This document shows positions 11,417-23,377 of a stretch of DNA of 64,000 bases, piece after piece. The notes beneath the pieces were generated by a model. That model ran no database searches. It saw only the letters and a list, made by a program, of their open reading frames with translations, and was not told the origin of the DNA. This DNA is from Obelidium mucronatum (taxonomy: Eukaryota; Chytridiomycota; Chytridiomycetes; Chytridiales; Chytriomycetaceae), in contig JAIVFH010000052.1 in NCBI GenBank assembly GCA_025765595.1, forward strand, positions 179,944-243,943, in the 5' to 3' direction. How positions within the stretch are numbered: the first letter of the stretch is position 1; every line of letters begins with the position of its first letter. Both the position numbers and the translations under genes were made by a program.

Positions 11417-13742
11417 ATGACCGCGCCATCACTGACCACCCGTCTCACAAAGCCCATTCTCACGCTCATCTTTTCGTTCGTAGACTCACCCTCTGAACTG
11501 GCAGTTACGTGCTCCACGTTTAACTTAATCAGTCACAATGATCTGCTTCGCGCTTCTTGGCTAAGAAACCACGCTGATATACTTGCCGCTTGGGCACAGC
11601 AAGTAATTTCGACGCGATCTCAGGGAGGAGATCGCTGTGTGGCTACTTTTCCGGGAAGAATCATCACAGAACCCGTACTTGCTCTTGCCTTCGACTCTCT
11701 CTCTTCGACAATTGGGACTCCAGCCTCTGACATACTCTTCAAAACTCTTTGGTCACTTGCAGCACAAAGAAAGTATTCCGACGTAATGTATGGCGTTTTG
11801 GCTGAAGGATACCTCAGCAGACCGCCATCCCTTCCACGGCCAAATTCCATAAGACAACCAGCAACGCAAGACCGACCCCCAATTGCGTCAGCGTCAATTT
11901 CAAGCCCCTTTCTTCAAAGTTTTGACAATATTGCTTGGAGAGACGCGTTGATGGTTGCCGTTAAGACATCAACTGAATCTCCCCGTTTCATTGATGCTCT
12001 GCTCCTCAGATTTCTCGATTCCATTAATCCATTCATTGTGAGTGTCTTCTTTCTCCCGTTGGTTTTCCTTTTGTTGTTGTTTGTTGGCTGAAATGTTAAA
12101 ATTATTTTTAGCCTGAGGCTACGCTGCTTGCTGCCTCAAATGGGAAACTACGACCAATCTCGCTCTTTTCTGAAACCGTTGCTGGCGGAAAAGTTATCCA
12201 AGAGCGTGGTCTTGAGATGCTGCGTGCCGCTGCTTCCAATGGTCATCGTGACGTAGTTCTCTACCTCGTAGGTCGTGGCGGTTTCAGTGAACATCACGAC
12301 GCTCTCGTGAGAACTTACCGTGGTCTTCATATTCTCTTGGAAGCGTCCGAGAAGGGTGTTTTGGATTCCGCCTTTTCAAGTGTGATGGAAGGTTGGAAGA
12401 ATACAACAAACAATGGAACTTCAAATGAAGAAGATCAACTGCAAATGAGATGGCGAATGGCATGTGAAATGGCGTGTGAGAGAAACTATTTGGAGCTTGT
12501 CAAAAAGTTGCTGGATGCAAGAACACCAAAACAGCTCCAAGATGGCGAGCTCAAGATTAAACTTCGTATGATTGCATTAGCAATTCAGAATGGTCATAAT
12601 GAGCTGGGAAACACATTGTTGCAAATTGCTGCCAAGGAGGAGGCAGACGCAAATTCCGCTACCATTGAATCTGGGATGTCGAACATGCTAGCTGGACTTG
12701 GATCATTGGCCACTGAAAACGAACGAAATGGTCTTCTTTTGAGAAGGTGCGCTCTTTTGTTTTTAACCGTAAATCATTCGTAGTAATTTAATGCTGTCTT
12801 CTCAGATACTGCCACATTCCTGACCACAACCTTGCCCCCCAAATCGGTCTTACGGTTACTGATACTCATAACGATTGGAAACAAAATGTGGGATATCATC
12901 GCGCAACTATTATTCGATTTTTGTGCAATAGCAATACCTCTTTCCTGGGTAGCCTTGACAAGAGCCAATTAAAAGATGATCTTTGGAGTGCATTCAAATT
13001 GGGCCATTTCGAAGCTGCAAAGTATCTGAAGGACGCCACTGGTAAGATTTTTTAATCTTACCTTTTGTCATCTTGTGTGTATCTCCATATCATTTTTTTT
13101 AAAACAGGAATTCAAGTGGAATGGATGGACACTGCGTCTTCATGGAGTCTCGTTGAAGTCGCCAACAATGACCTGACAGTCAATGCAAGCGACTCGATTC
13201 CACCAGCTCTTGCCATGGCGCTCTTTGAGACGTTGGGTGGTTCTTGGTGTGTTGGGGTGGGTGACAGTCGAGGCGCAGTGGTGACGTCCAAAGATATTGG
13301 GGCCCTTTTGGTTGCCGCAGAGGCATCGAAAGATTCATCTTTGGCACGTTTGAAAGTGAGTGACTATGATGCTGCGTCGCGTCAAATCTCGCGTGACATT
13401 TCCTTCCTCACGCAATTGCATCCACGAATGATTATTAATCCGGAAGATAAACTGTGGACTAAGTTTTTGGATGGAAAGCTGGAGGCGGCAGACAAGGGAG
13501 AAGGGTTGTCATGGATGGAGCCTAAGCAAGAGGAAACTGCAGCTCAGGATGATAGTGCTGAGCAGGTGAACAATCCAGTCACTTTGTGGAGAGATGAAAT
13601 GGGATTGAAAGAGGAAAGGGAGAATGAGGAGCTCAGCTTTTATTTGGGATTGGGGGGTCGTTTGCCAGAGACGTCGGCGCAAACGGCTGAGGAAAAAAAG
13701 GCTGAAAGCGAATTGGCCCGTCAATTTCACGCCGAGTATTGA
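11417..13742 (+). CDS. F-box-like and ankyrin-repeat protein
   Basis: Four exons that join in frame: 11417-12037, 12112-12746, 12806-13041, 13108-13742 (709 codons including stop). All introns are GT-AG (74, 59 and 66 nt). The N-terminus (LTKPILTLIFSFVDSP, then LAVTCSTFNLISHNDLLRASW) has the shape of an F-box, the SKP1-binding helix trio of SCF ubiquitin ligases. It is followed by degenerate ankyrin-like repeats such as ATLLAASNGKLRP, MLRAAASNGHRDVVLYLVGRG and LWSAFKLGHFEAAKYLKDATG. The C-terminal 100 residues are acidic and Glu-rich. F-box plus ankyrin proteins are abundant in chytrid genomes; this is likely a substrate adaptor, but its target cannot be read from the sequence. The ankyrin repeats are clearer than the F-box. 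Confidence 0.75.
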
Positions 13743-13812
13743 TGATATTCTTTCGTACTTTTTATTTATTTTTCCTCTTGCTTCAAACAGATGAATACTT
13801 TTTATTTCTAAA

Positions 13813-16800
13813 TCACTTCACAAATCGCGATACACTTTTGGTCCCCCCACTTCCCCCCAACGATTTTGCAATGTCGCCAAAAACACTTGACCGCAACCCA
13901 CCCCCTCGTAATGCCTCCCCACATCGAGCCCTCCTTTCCGCTATTTCCAAAGCATCTTCACCGTCTTTATCTTTGAGTTTTGCATCAGCACCACGAGCAA
14001 TTAAGACTTTGACGATTCCTCCGTGACCATTCACACTCGCCCAATGTAGGGCTGTTCGACCCCATTCATCCTTAAGATCAAGCAAACGCTTTTCGCCTTG
14101 AGATCCAACAAGATCAAGCAAAAATCCCACTACAGCATTTGGTGCGCCAGCACGAGATGCATGATGTAACGGCGATTGCCCATTATCGTCTCGTTGGAAA
14201 AGAAATGTGTTGGCCAGAGAATTAACTGCCAATGGCCCTTTCCGTTTTCCATTCAAGGCCATTGATGTATTACTTGTGCCGCCAGCAAGTAGGAGCTTTA
14301 ATAGAGAAACTGGACCATGCTGGCTTGCGAGGTGAACACACGTAGCACCAGTTGCATCCAACTGTGATAGCAAAGCTCCATTTTCAAGCAAAACTCTGGC
14401 AACTTCTTCATGAGAGTTAATGCAAGCAACGTGAAGTGGGCATGTCATTCTCTTTTTCGATCCGTCTCCCAACACATTGGCGTTCAAATTGGTGATAACA
14501 AAATGAGCGTGCTCTGGAAGATTTTTTGCTGCACAAGCAAATAGTAGAAGAGATTGTGGATTATTTGAATTTGCTGTGGATTCGGAATTGACTTCTTTGG
14601 AATTTTTCGTTGTAGGCTTCTTTGTGGAGTGTTGGGTTGCATTTTCTGATTGAGACGCCGAAGTGATTGATAAGCTTGACACGTCCCCAAAGGATTCCGC
14701 CAGATACTCTGCAAAATCTTTTAGCCGAGGACGCTTGATCAACTCTGCAGGAGCCAAAACTCCAAGCAATTGCCCAAATCCATTTCCACCGCCACTAGGG
14801 CCTAGAACTTGTGTTGCAGCATCTTCGTCAGAGCTGGCATCCCCACTCGTTTCAGCGATAGCAATAGCTCCGGCTTCTGAAAGCAAGTTGTTGAGCGTCT
14901 TGCAAACGACAAGGGCTTTTAAAGAGTCGCCACCAAGTTCAGCAAACTTCATTTGACGAGACAATTGAAGGTTGTCAGCAAGGCCTAATACAGACTTCCA
15001 TACTTGACTGACAGTGTCTTCCCAAAAATTGAGTTGAGCGGGCCCTTCATCATCTTGGCTAGAGTAGGAAGAATACTGAATAGGTCTTGATGCAAGATCT
15101 CTACGTGAAATTTTACCCGTAGGTGTGAAAGGAAGTTCTTGTAGAAGAATAAACTTGGATGGTATCATATGGCGTGGGAGAGTTTTTTCTGAGATAAAGG
15201 TGAGAATCTCTGTCAGAATCTTTGTTGCATTGCGGTCTGATTCGGCTTCGCCTTCCTTTTGATTGAAGTATAGAGATTCATTTGTTGGGACAATATAGCA
15301 AGCAAGTAGTTGTGCTTCTTTGTTCCAGACAACAGCTATGGAGTTCAACAGAGCTTTGGCTGATTGCAAGAGAGATTGTTCGACTTCTTCCACTTCAACG
15401 CGTTGTCCATTTATCTGCATCCCCCCAAAAAATTTCAGCAAGTTTGATAGAATTCATAGTTTTTTTGTCACCTTGATTTGAGTATCGCTTCTTCCTACAA
15501 ATTCCAGTGCTCCTACGCTGACGGAGGAGCCCCCAAAATCAAAACAAAATGTCCCCAGATCTGCCGAAAGATATACTACCTTTGCTAAATCTCCTGTTCT
15601 GAATATTTTGCCCAGTGTTGGGTGTTTCAAGAACCTCTCTGCTGACAAACCGTCCCGCTTTAAATACCCTTCTCCGACTTGCAGACCACCAATCCAAATT
15701 TCGCCAATCAGTTCTTTCTTTTCTTTGGAGGCAAGCCAAACAGTCTCATTGGTTATTTGTATCATGTCTGACCCGGATACACTCAACACGCTTTCCATCC
15801 CCAAGAGAGGCAGCCCCGCTCGCGGCTGCATAAGGTATATTGAATTACCTTTCATTCCTGTGCTTCCCATAAACTTCCTATTTCCTACATCGGTTACTGT
15901 TGAACACATTTGGTATACGGCGCATTCCGTAACACCGTACGTATTCATCAATCGAACACCCTTCTCCCTACATTTGGCCACAACACTTGTTCCCATCGGC
16001 TCTCCACCCAACGCCACAACTTTCAACGTTTCCGGAATCTCTCCCAAAACAGTATCAAACAAACTCGGATTCGTGCAAACATGAGTTGCTCCCGTCAACG
16101 CAAGACATGTAGACAGCGATGCCATTACAAGACTTCGCGTTGCACGAGCAATAATGGAGCCTGTACACAAAGAACTCAAGTGGTCGCCCAGGCTGGGATC
16201 AAATGTGTGCGATGACGCAATAAAGACGGTGCTGTTGCTGTTTGTCTCGTGGGAATGTGGTTTGGCGGTGATTGCATACGCGGACAATGCTTTGAGGCTG
16301 GAAACACAGCCTTTGGGCCGTCCTGTTGATCCACTCGTGAAGTAAATGTGGGTGATTTCTGACTCGGTGTATTCCGACCAGTCTAGTTCGGGCAATTTGG
16401 CATTGAAATCTATCGTTGTAAGGTGCTCGTCAAGTGCAAGAACAGCTGGCGCTCCCTGTGTTTGACGGTCTTGAAGTTTTGATAATGCTTCTTGAACAAC
16501 CTTCGAATCGGACAAATTCGAAAGAATATACAATGCCGGATCGGCATCCTCAAGAATCAGAGGGAGTCTCGGGTCAGATAAGTCAATTGGCACCAAAACT
16601 GAGCACGGGACATTATCAACGATCGCAACAGCTCAAGAGATAAGGCAACAAACCAACAGACGGACGACATAATATACAGGCAAGATGAAGAAGAGGAAGG
16701 TAAGGACCATCCGACACTCCAACCGCAACTACAGCATAAATGATGTAAGCTGTCAGAACTTTCCAAAAACAGACTGACCGTTCACGAGCCCATCACCCCC

Positions 16801-17034
16801 CCTTTTGATTCCTTTTACTTGTTTTGATATTTCATTGGCCCAACTTCTAGCCATGTTCCAGACTTGTATCCGGGTCCATGTCTTGAGTACAAACCCCTTC
16901 ACGTGTCTTGTTTCAGACTTCATTGATGAGGGGCAAGAAGAATCTTGCGCATTAGGCGAAGAGAGGTGGAGCAAAGAAACAGCAGTTGGCTGAATTTGGA
17001 CAGTGTTCCATATTTGTTGAGGCAAGAAGGTCAT
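13813..17034 (-). CDS. NRPS-like/AASDH-type adenylating enzyme: adenylation + carrier protein + ankyrin repeats
   Basis: Minus-strand gene of at least four exons. ATG is probably at 17032-17034 (MTFLPQQIW), with introns near 16765, 16594-16670 and 15415-15471; stop TGA(rc TCA) is at 13813. The adenylate-forming core motifs are in order: YFTSGSTGRPKGC (A3 P-loop), NTYGVTECAVYQM (A5), GEIWIGG, FRTGDLAK (A7), FVGRSDTQIK joined by splicing to INGQRVEVEEVE (A8), and PTGKISRRDL (A10 lysine). A carrier domain follows, with FAELGGDSLKAL (Ser for phosphopantetheine). Instead of a condensation, reductase or PQQ domain, the C-terminal 250 residues are ankyrin repeats (PLHVACINSHEEVARVLLENG, CVHLASQHGPVSLLKLLLAGG, LHHASRAGAPNAV, ALHWASVNGHGGIVKVLIARG). 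It would activate an amino or aryl acid as an adenylate and load it on its own carrier; the substrate is unknown. Confidence 0.85.
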
Positions 17035-17913
17035 TCGAATGAAAAAAAAGAATGAAAGGAAATCAGTGTTTCTATTGTCGTTTTTGTACAAAATCGAAAT
17101 ACAGGCGCAAATTTCGCGCGCCATTTCAATTTGCGCTTCGATTCGCGCCAACACCGTTTTGACCCTTCCCATGCAACCAGCCATCCAAACAAGTGCCGAA
17201 ACCGGTTTGTATAGTTTCGATCTTGGTTCCTGAAGCTCCTGAAGGTCGCCTGAAGGTCCAGGAAGTCTATTTTGCCTTTGTCTTGAACAAGAAGCAACAA
17301 ACCGATGGCCCAACAACTACAGGAAGGGCACAATAACGAATTTATTCAATAAACAATTTACATATCTCATATTTTGTACTTGATTTCACCCCTGTGTGAC
17401 TTTACTCAGTTGAGTCCCCAACCGTCCATCGACCCTTCACCAAGTCAAAACATACCCCAGCAAACTACTGGATACTTTGCTGGGGTACCAGATGATCTGA
17501 TGACCCGGAATTGGGTTCCTTTATCACAAAGATCGTCATAACGTCACAGAAAATATCACCTCAAGGGTTGAAGTACTTACCTCATATAGCAACATGTTCC
17601 TTGCAAGAAAATCCCTCAAAAGAATCGTATTACATCATATGGAGGGTAATTGCGGACGGAATCTTCACAAATATGCTTGCAATGCCTGCTTGTCTCAACC
17701 AAAAGTCCCGCCAGGCATCCATTGGGGCGCTCTCTTGTTGAGGGGGTTTCATACAATCAAAAGAAAACTCTGAAAGACCCCCAGCTCGATGTTTGGAGCG
17801 GCTAAATAGTCAGGGGCGGCCGGGAGAAGGGATGGCGCGAATCGAGGCGCTAATAATTTTGGATAGCTCCATTTTTTTGATTTTCTGCAAAAACGACAAT
17901 ATTTCACAACATA
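17035..17913. other. Intergenic region without recognised gene
   Basis: About 880 bp between the minus-strand adenylating enzyme and the minus-strand secreted protein. It contains short ORFs on both strands with no recognisable domain, an AATAAA near 17347 and a small inverted repeat CCCAGCAAA...TTTGCTGGG near 17455-17485. I see no tRNA or rRNA. Confidence 0.4.
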
Positions 17914-18438
17914 CTAAAACAGAAATAACGCGCTGAGCATAGCAGCTCCAACCGAAGTGGATGCTAAAAATCCACTACTCGCAGCTTTCGTGTGTTGGGT
18001 TGACGATGCTGTCGTTGTTGTTGTTCCCCCAAGGACCGGTCCCTTTTCAATGGCAGTGGGGGTGCTGTTGGTGGCAAAGAACTGTTGACAAATGCTGTCA
18101 GCGACACCAATTTGCACCGATCCTCCCTGCAGAGTCCCCTTCAACGCTCCATCAAGGCATCTGCAGGCTGGTACGACGATCGGGATTAGAAATTCAAAAG
18201 AATCAGACGATATGAATATAACCTGCACAGACAACTGAGGCAGAAGGGTTGTAACAGAGAGGTGCCAAGCCAACGCACGTGTTTGGTCGAACAGACCCAA
18301 AGCATTCAGCGCCCCAGGCAGAACAGGTTGCTGTTTGCCGGTCATGAGTTTGAGTCCAGAACTAGAAACGAACTCACTAAATGCAGCAGAAGCTGTTGAG
18401 GTCAGAGCAGCGATAGCGATAGCAATGGATGTTTTCAT
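17914..18438 (-). CDS. Small secreted, probably GPI-anchored surface protein
   Basis: ORF of 174 residues from ATG at 18438. It has a textbook signal peptide (MKTSIAIAIAALTSTASAA). A central segment has a few cysteines (ACRCLDGALKG, then ADSICQQFF), followed by a Thr/Ser-rich run (GTTTTTASSTQHT). The C-terminus is a small-residue site plus a hydrophobic tail (SVGAAMLSALFLF), as in fungal GPI proteins. It probably sits on the cell wall or membrane. A stretch at about 18170-18224 looks intron-like (GTTATA...TACCAG, 55 nt), but splicing it would break the frame, so I read it as exon. No enzyme motif is visible; a CFEM-like fold cannot be claimed with so few cysteines. Confidence 0.6.
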   Translation of the reverse strand: MKTSIAIAIAALTSTASAAFSEFVSSSGLKLMTGKQQPVLPGALNALGLFDQTRALAWHLSVTTLLPQLSVQVIFISSDSFEFLIPIVVPACRCLDGALKGTLQGGSVQIGVADSICQQFFATNSTPTAIEKGPVLGGTTTTTASSTQHTKAASSGFLASTSVGAAMLSALFLF

Positions 18439-18607
18439 TGTTTTTTTTTTTTGGTGAAGTTCGTTTCAGCAGTTTCGAACTTGAAACAAGGTATTCTTTA
18501 ATTTTACGTCATTCTGGAACTGTTCCTATTTTGGGTGCACAACTTCATGTGGAAATGGTGTACGTAGATATTCTGGAAGGATTTATTTATCACACACACA
18601 GGAAAAA

Positions 18608-21111
18608 ATGGAGAAAGAGAGTAGTGAGTCTGAGCCATCCCCCACAGATGCCGCTCCCGTACCAGCAACAGTGCATCGTGCCAGCATAGTTACCAAAAAA
18701 GCCACTAGTGTCCAGGTTAAACGGAGACCGGCCACGGAAAACACATTCTTTAACTTGGACATGGCGGTTGCAGATCAGCCAGCTATTCCCCCCACACAAC
18801 AACTGCTGCAACAACAACAACATCAGCAACAAGCCAAAGCTGTGAGTAAAGCCTTGGAAAAATAAGAGTTTTTAGTCACACCCTACATGAACCGACAGGA
18901 CGCGACGATTCCGTCCGAAACGTTCTTTGTTGAAAGCGGCGGCGCGAGCGAGCGGCCGCGCTCGTCCAAGTCGCGGCCGCACTCGGCGCACCAGCAGCAG
19001 GTCGTGATGGCGACGGACGGCGCGGCGGGCGACTTCGACGGCGGCGGCGGCGGCGGCGGGGCGGCGGCGGCGGCGGTGCTCGCGGAGGTGACGCCGGCGC
19101 GGCTCGAGGCGCTGATTGCGCAGTTTGGCTCGGACCCGGCGGCGTCCGTCGGCGGCGCGCTGCTCGACACGCCGCCGCCGTTCGGCGCCGCGGACCTGGC
19201 GACGCTGCTCGACCGCGTGCTGACGCAGGTCGCCGTGGAGATGGGCGTCGCCGTGCGCGACGTCGTTGGCGCCCACGTGCCTGGCGCGTCGACGCGCAAC
19301 GCCGCCCCCGTCGTCGCCGCAACGCTGACGCCTGCCCAAATGTCGCTGAAAATCAAAACAATGAGCTATTCAAACGCCGAAATGGGCAAAAAGCTCGAAG
19401 CCTCAAACAAAGCAATCAGCGACTTGATCAGCACTGTCGCCAAGTTGGAAGGAGAAAAAGCCGCAGCCCTGTTTCTCGTTGAACGGATGAAAACGGAAGG
19501 AAAAGCCCTGGAATTGCGTGCTCGTACTGCCGAAGCGGCGGTTAATGCCTACGACCAGGAGTTTAAAAAGTCCGTTGAAGCTCTTCTGGCTGTTGCAACC
19601 AATGCGGAAAATGGTTTGAGGACAGGAGTTATCAATAATTTGGTGTCTACAAGTGCCCCAAAAATTATCTCAGTCAAACTAACGAACAACAAATCGTCAA
19701 AGTCCAATAAACTTGATGTGACTGATTTCTCAAGCAGCGATGATGATTTCTCGGATGTGGAAGGCGGTGGTGGATATATGAGTTGAGTATAGTTCACTCA
19801 AGAAAAATACTTACCAATGTAAACCGTCAGGCGATGACCCCACAAAAATCACTCGAAAGGTGATCAATGACACTGCAAAAATGTTGGCAGGCAAGAAAAA
19901 GTTTGACCCACCAAGCATCCTCTCCGTTGGCCTGAAGTCGTGCTTAGAAAAAGAGGAGCAACTTTGGTAAGCGCGCTTTGCATGTAATACTTTTTTCTTA
20001 TTGACAAAAACGTGGTTTGTCCAGCAATCAAAATGTGTCCATCAATCCATCTTCCAGACCCATTCCGCCCCATCCCACACAAATGCAAGCGACTTCATAC
20101 CGTCCTTCAAATATTGTACCACGTCTTTCTCACCAAGCAATTGATCACGTCAATCATCTTTCAAATGTGCTTAGCGCACAAACCCAGCACCTGCTCAGTG
20201 CGTCAACCCCAAGTGAATATCTACGTATACTTCACTCCCAATTAGAAGGAATGACACATAGCATACATGAATGCCTGGATGCCCTTGCAGAAGAACGTCG
20301 AATTCGTGAAAAGTGGCGTGCGAAATGGGAAAAAACGAGTTGGTTATTGAAGAAAGAAGTGGCGAGACGCAAAAAGGAAGTTGAGGAAAGAGAAGGCACT
20401 CGATATCGGGGTAGCTATCTTGTAAATGCATTAGAGCCGATCAGTGGATATCATAGAAGTACCGCGGACGTTTTAGACGATGTATTGGGCACGACTGGTT
20501 CACAATCAGCAACATACGCTAATACAAGTGGTGATAGAAAGCGTGCTATACAGACGGCGCCTCAAGGAACCAGGAAAGTCGGTTTTGAAATTAATCAGGG
20601 AGCAAGCCCACCAAATCCTCTACAATACAATGTGGGCCACAATGAAGATATGGATATGTCAGAGAGATGGGAAAGTCGAAGTCGCGGTGTAGCTTCGGGA
20701 CACCCAAACCGACCAAGATACCAGTCGAATATGGGATCAGCAGCAGGTAGCACGGCGCGTGCATTATTTAAACCGCGAGGGCAGCCGATACCTCAAAGTC
20801 CAGCTCGTATTCCAACGGTCAAGAACGAAACTGATGGAGGAGAAAATAACTTCAGCCAAGTCAGTAACTCACTCATGATAGCAGATTCGCGATTAATGGA
20901 CATTGTCGGGTACTCGTCGTCTTGTGCATCCAGCACTTTTGCATCAGATCTGACTGGAACCAAGCCCATAATCAAGAAAGTCAATTACTCAATTCCTCCA
21001 GTTTCTGCGGTAACTCCATTTGAGAACCCACTCATTAAAAAGCGCTTGCGCAAAAAGTCACCCGCAAGTGCAATCAATCGCCATTGGGACACAAGTGGAA
21101 CAATCTTGTAA
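18608..21111 (+). CDS. Large coiled-coil protein of unknown function, four exons
   Basis: Three neighbouring open frames join perfectly through GT-AG introns: exons 18608-18841, 18899-19781, 19831-19966 and 20025-21111 give 780 codons with one stop. The first exon ends in a Gln-rich run. Exon 2 begins with a Gly/Ala-rich, extremely GC-rich part (18940-19330) that turns into a coiled coil (AEMGKKLEASNKAISDLIST and on). Exon 4 holds a second coiled coil (HSIHECLDALAEERRIREKW to KKEVEEREG) and a basic, Ser-rich, likely disordered tail. AATAAA lies at about 21138. It resembles cytoskeletal or centrosomal scaffold proteins in composition, but no family is recognised. The joined frame across all four exons is strong evidence that it is one gene. 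Confidence 0.75.
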
Positions 21112-21215
21112 AACTTTGAACAGTACTTCAAAAGAGAATAAAGGCACTCTCATTCACTGAATAATTTTCAACAAGCCGCCATGCCATCAGTCTATTAAAA
21201 CGGGCAGGACGCACG

Positions 21216-21962
21216 TCATGAAATTGGCTGGAAGGCAAGTAGTGGACCACGCGTAATCACAGTTTGTTCGGGAATAGTATCTTCGTCGTCGTCGTCGGCT
21301 GTAAAGAATCCATCTTCATTCTCCGCATTCTGCTTGATCCATCCCGGAAACAGAACCGTATACGCCTTCATGGTTCGCTGGTCAACAAATACAAAAGAGG
21401 CCAGCATTGGTGTTGTGCCGTCAGCAGCAGGAGGAATAACTGCAGGTCCAAAGGGATCAGACACGATGCAGTAGTAGTATGTCTTGACCTGTTCCGTTTC
21501 GCCATCCGCCGAGAGAGACGTAATCTGGTACGAGAAGGCAATGCGCGGCAGGTTGTCGACAATGTGTTGCACGGGATCGATAACCGCCTCGCTTGACACC
21601 CCTTGGATCACATTCACCGACATGATCAGCGAGCTCAGCGCACTAACAAGCTGGGGCGATTGCGTGAGGTGCTGCCTTGCTTGCTCTAGAGTCTCGAACA
21701 CCCATTCGTGCGGATACACAACGACAGCGGCACGGGGAATCAATGCCTTGGCTGCGACAATACACGGAACGTCATCCACAAGCGCAAGATCAAAGATATG
21801 CTCGCGCTGCTCGGAGGTTGGGCTGAGCGACCCCATCTTGTTGGCTTCGATGCGGCCCCAGATGCTGGCCCACAGTCGTGCTGGCATGCGCGAAGCCGCC
21901 AAAGCATCAGAATTTGCTGCCAGAAACTGGTCTAGACTTTCCTCAATGGGATGCTTGGACAT
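21216..21962 (-). CDS. TTLL12 N-terminal (SET-like) domain protein, copy 2
   Basis: 248-residue ORF whose protein is identical to the copy at 8289-9035; the nucleotide differences in the coding part are silent (for example CCAAAGGGATC for CCAAAAGGATC). It shows the same reading: TTLL12 SET-like half, no TTL ligase domain, acidic tail. It is divergent from GATA copy 2 over the same 123-bp spacer. The conservation of the protein with only silent changes fits either very recent copying or selection; the small number of changes cannot separate these. Confidence 0.65.
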   Translation of the reverse strand: MSKHPIEESLDQFLAANSDALAASRMPARLWASIWGRIEANKMGSLSPTSEQREHIFDLALVDDVPCIVAAKALIPRAAVVVYPHEWVFETLEQARQHLTQSPQLVSALSSLIMSVNVIQGVSSEAVIDPVQHIVDNLPRIAFSYQITSLSADGETEQVKTYYYCIVSDPFGPAVIPPAADGTTPMLASFVFVDQRTMKAYTVLFPGWIKQNAENEDGFFTADDDDEDTIPEQTVITRGPLLAFQPIS

Positions 21963-22085
21963 TTTTGCTGAGCTCTTTCTCAACAGAGTGAGTGATCAAA
22001 AAGAAAAGTATAAAATCTGGCCCTCCACCCTAAACTAGCCACCACCACACAAGTGCCACTACTGCCCCATCCGCCCACCACACCA

Positions 22086-23377
22086 ATGAGAAACATCAAG
22101 AGCAAGTCTACGCGAGCAGCAGCAAGCGCGTTCCGTGTGCAGAAAGACAGCGCGTCGCTGTTGTCCGAAGACGCGATCACCTTCAGCTTCGTCTTTACGG
22201 CCCCGTCGTATGCAGCACTGCCCTCTGCGGGCTGCAGCGCAGTGAATTCACCAGAGCGCGACTCAGCCAGCGCAGAGCCCTTTGGTCGCACTGGCGATAT
22301 CTGTCCAAGCACCCACAATCACGCTTCGCCAGATATGCCACTTCGTGCCATCACAGGTTCTTCGTCAGTGAGCAAGGCGTGCGCCGCGCTGGTCCAAGTG
22401 CTTAGCATGCCGCCAGAGGGCTTTGATCTGTCTGTCAAGATTCTGCCAGGGTCGTGTGTGGAGGCGGACGATCGGTTCGTGTCGCCAAACAGGGATTATC
22501 TCAAGCGGTCTGCAATGTGAGTATCTCCAAAAGCTCTTTGTTCTTTTCCGTTTTGTACCGCACACTGTTTGTTTGGAGACACTGTGTTGTGTTTCGTGGG
22601 GCTGTTTTTCCCGCTTTCAAATGTTGTGATTCTGATTTCTATTGCTTATGCAGGTCCACACCGGCTCCTACATCTGCAGCGTCACCAGCATACTCGGATG
22701 AAGAAGAGTCTATCCACGATGACAGCGTGTCTGCTGTTCCGCCCAAAAAGAAGCAACGCAAGAACTCTGCGACGCCATCCCTCCTTACTGTATCGTCGAC
22801 AGCAAACTCCCGCCGCGCGTCAGTTGATTCCTTGGGAGATGTAGCACCCAACTGCAGCCGACACTCTAGTCCCGACGACTCTCTTCTCGAAGACTCCAGC
22901 ATCGCGTCGGCCGCAACTAGCACTGCCAAACAAGGATTCAAGAAGCAGAACATGTATGCGCCAAGCGCCATGCCGTCGCTCCCATCAAGAAAGGCCGCCA
23001 AGACTGTGCTGCATGTGAACACAGACGAGGAGAGTGACGGATACCAGAGTGGCGCCAACAACACGTCTTCTGAAACCGAAAACAGCAATCCCAAGCATCC
23101 GTCTCACGGCAAACTGAACGCGTCTCGGAGCAAGACAGTCTTTTTGCTTCCTGCTGGAGTGAGTCCCGCCAAGCCTGGTGTGTGCCACTTTTGCAAGTCC
23201 AACAAGACTGGCCAATGGCGACGGGGGCCAGGAGGAATGCGGACACTGTGCAATGCGTGTGGAATCAACTGGTGCCGCAAAGTGCGGGCGTACGCGCGAA
23301 ACAAGAACATGAGCGTAGAGGCAGCCGAACGGGCGGTGGGAGCCGATGAAGCTTGGTTTCGACGAACCTGCGTATGA
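22086..23377 (+). CDS. GATA-type zinc finger transcription factor, copy 2
   Basis: Exons 22086-22516 and 22654-23377 with the same intron position as copy 1. It carries the same CHFC-x18-CNAC finger and basic tail. Amino-acid changes relative to copy 1 are few and lie outside the finger (V-to-A, W-to-C before the intron, R-to-K, V-to-L). The intron and 3' UTR have diverged more than the exons. Both paralogues keep the promoter shared with the TTLL12-like gene, so expression may be similar. Confidence 0.92.

Noticed and set aside
18170..18224. Intron in the small secreted protein gene
   Set aside because: The 55-nt GT-AG stretch would shift the frame and end the protein early; the unspliced ORF keeps the GPI-like tail.
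18872..19356. Three long minus-strand ORFs rich in Arg/Pro/Ala
   Set aside because: They lie opposite the GC-rich exon of the coiled-coil gene; stop codons are rare there because of composition, and the proteins are low-complexity.
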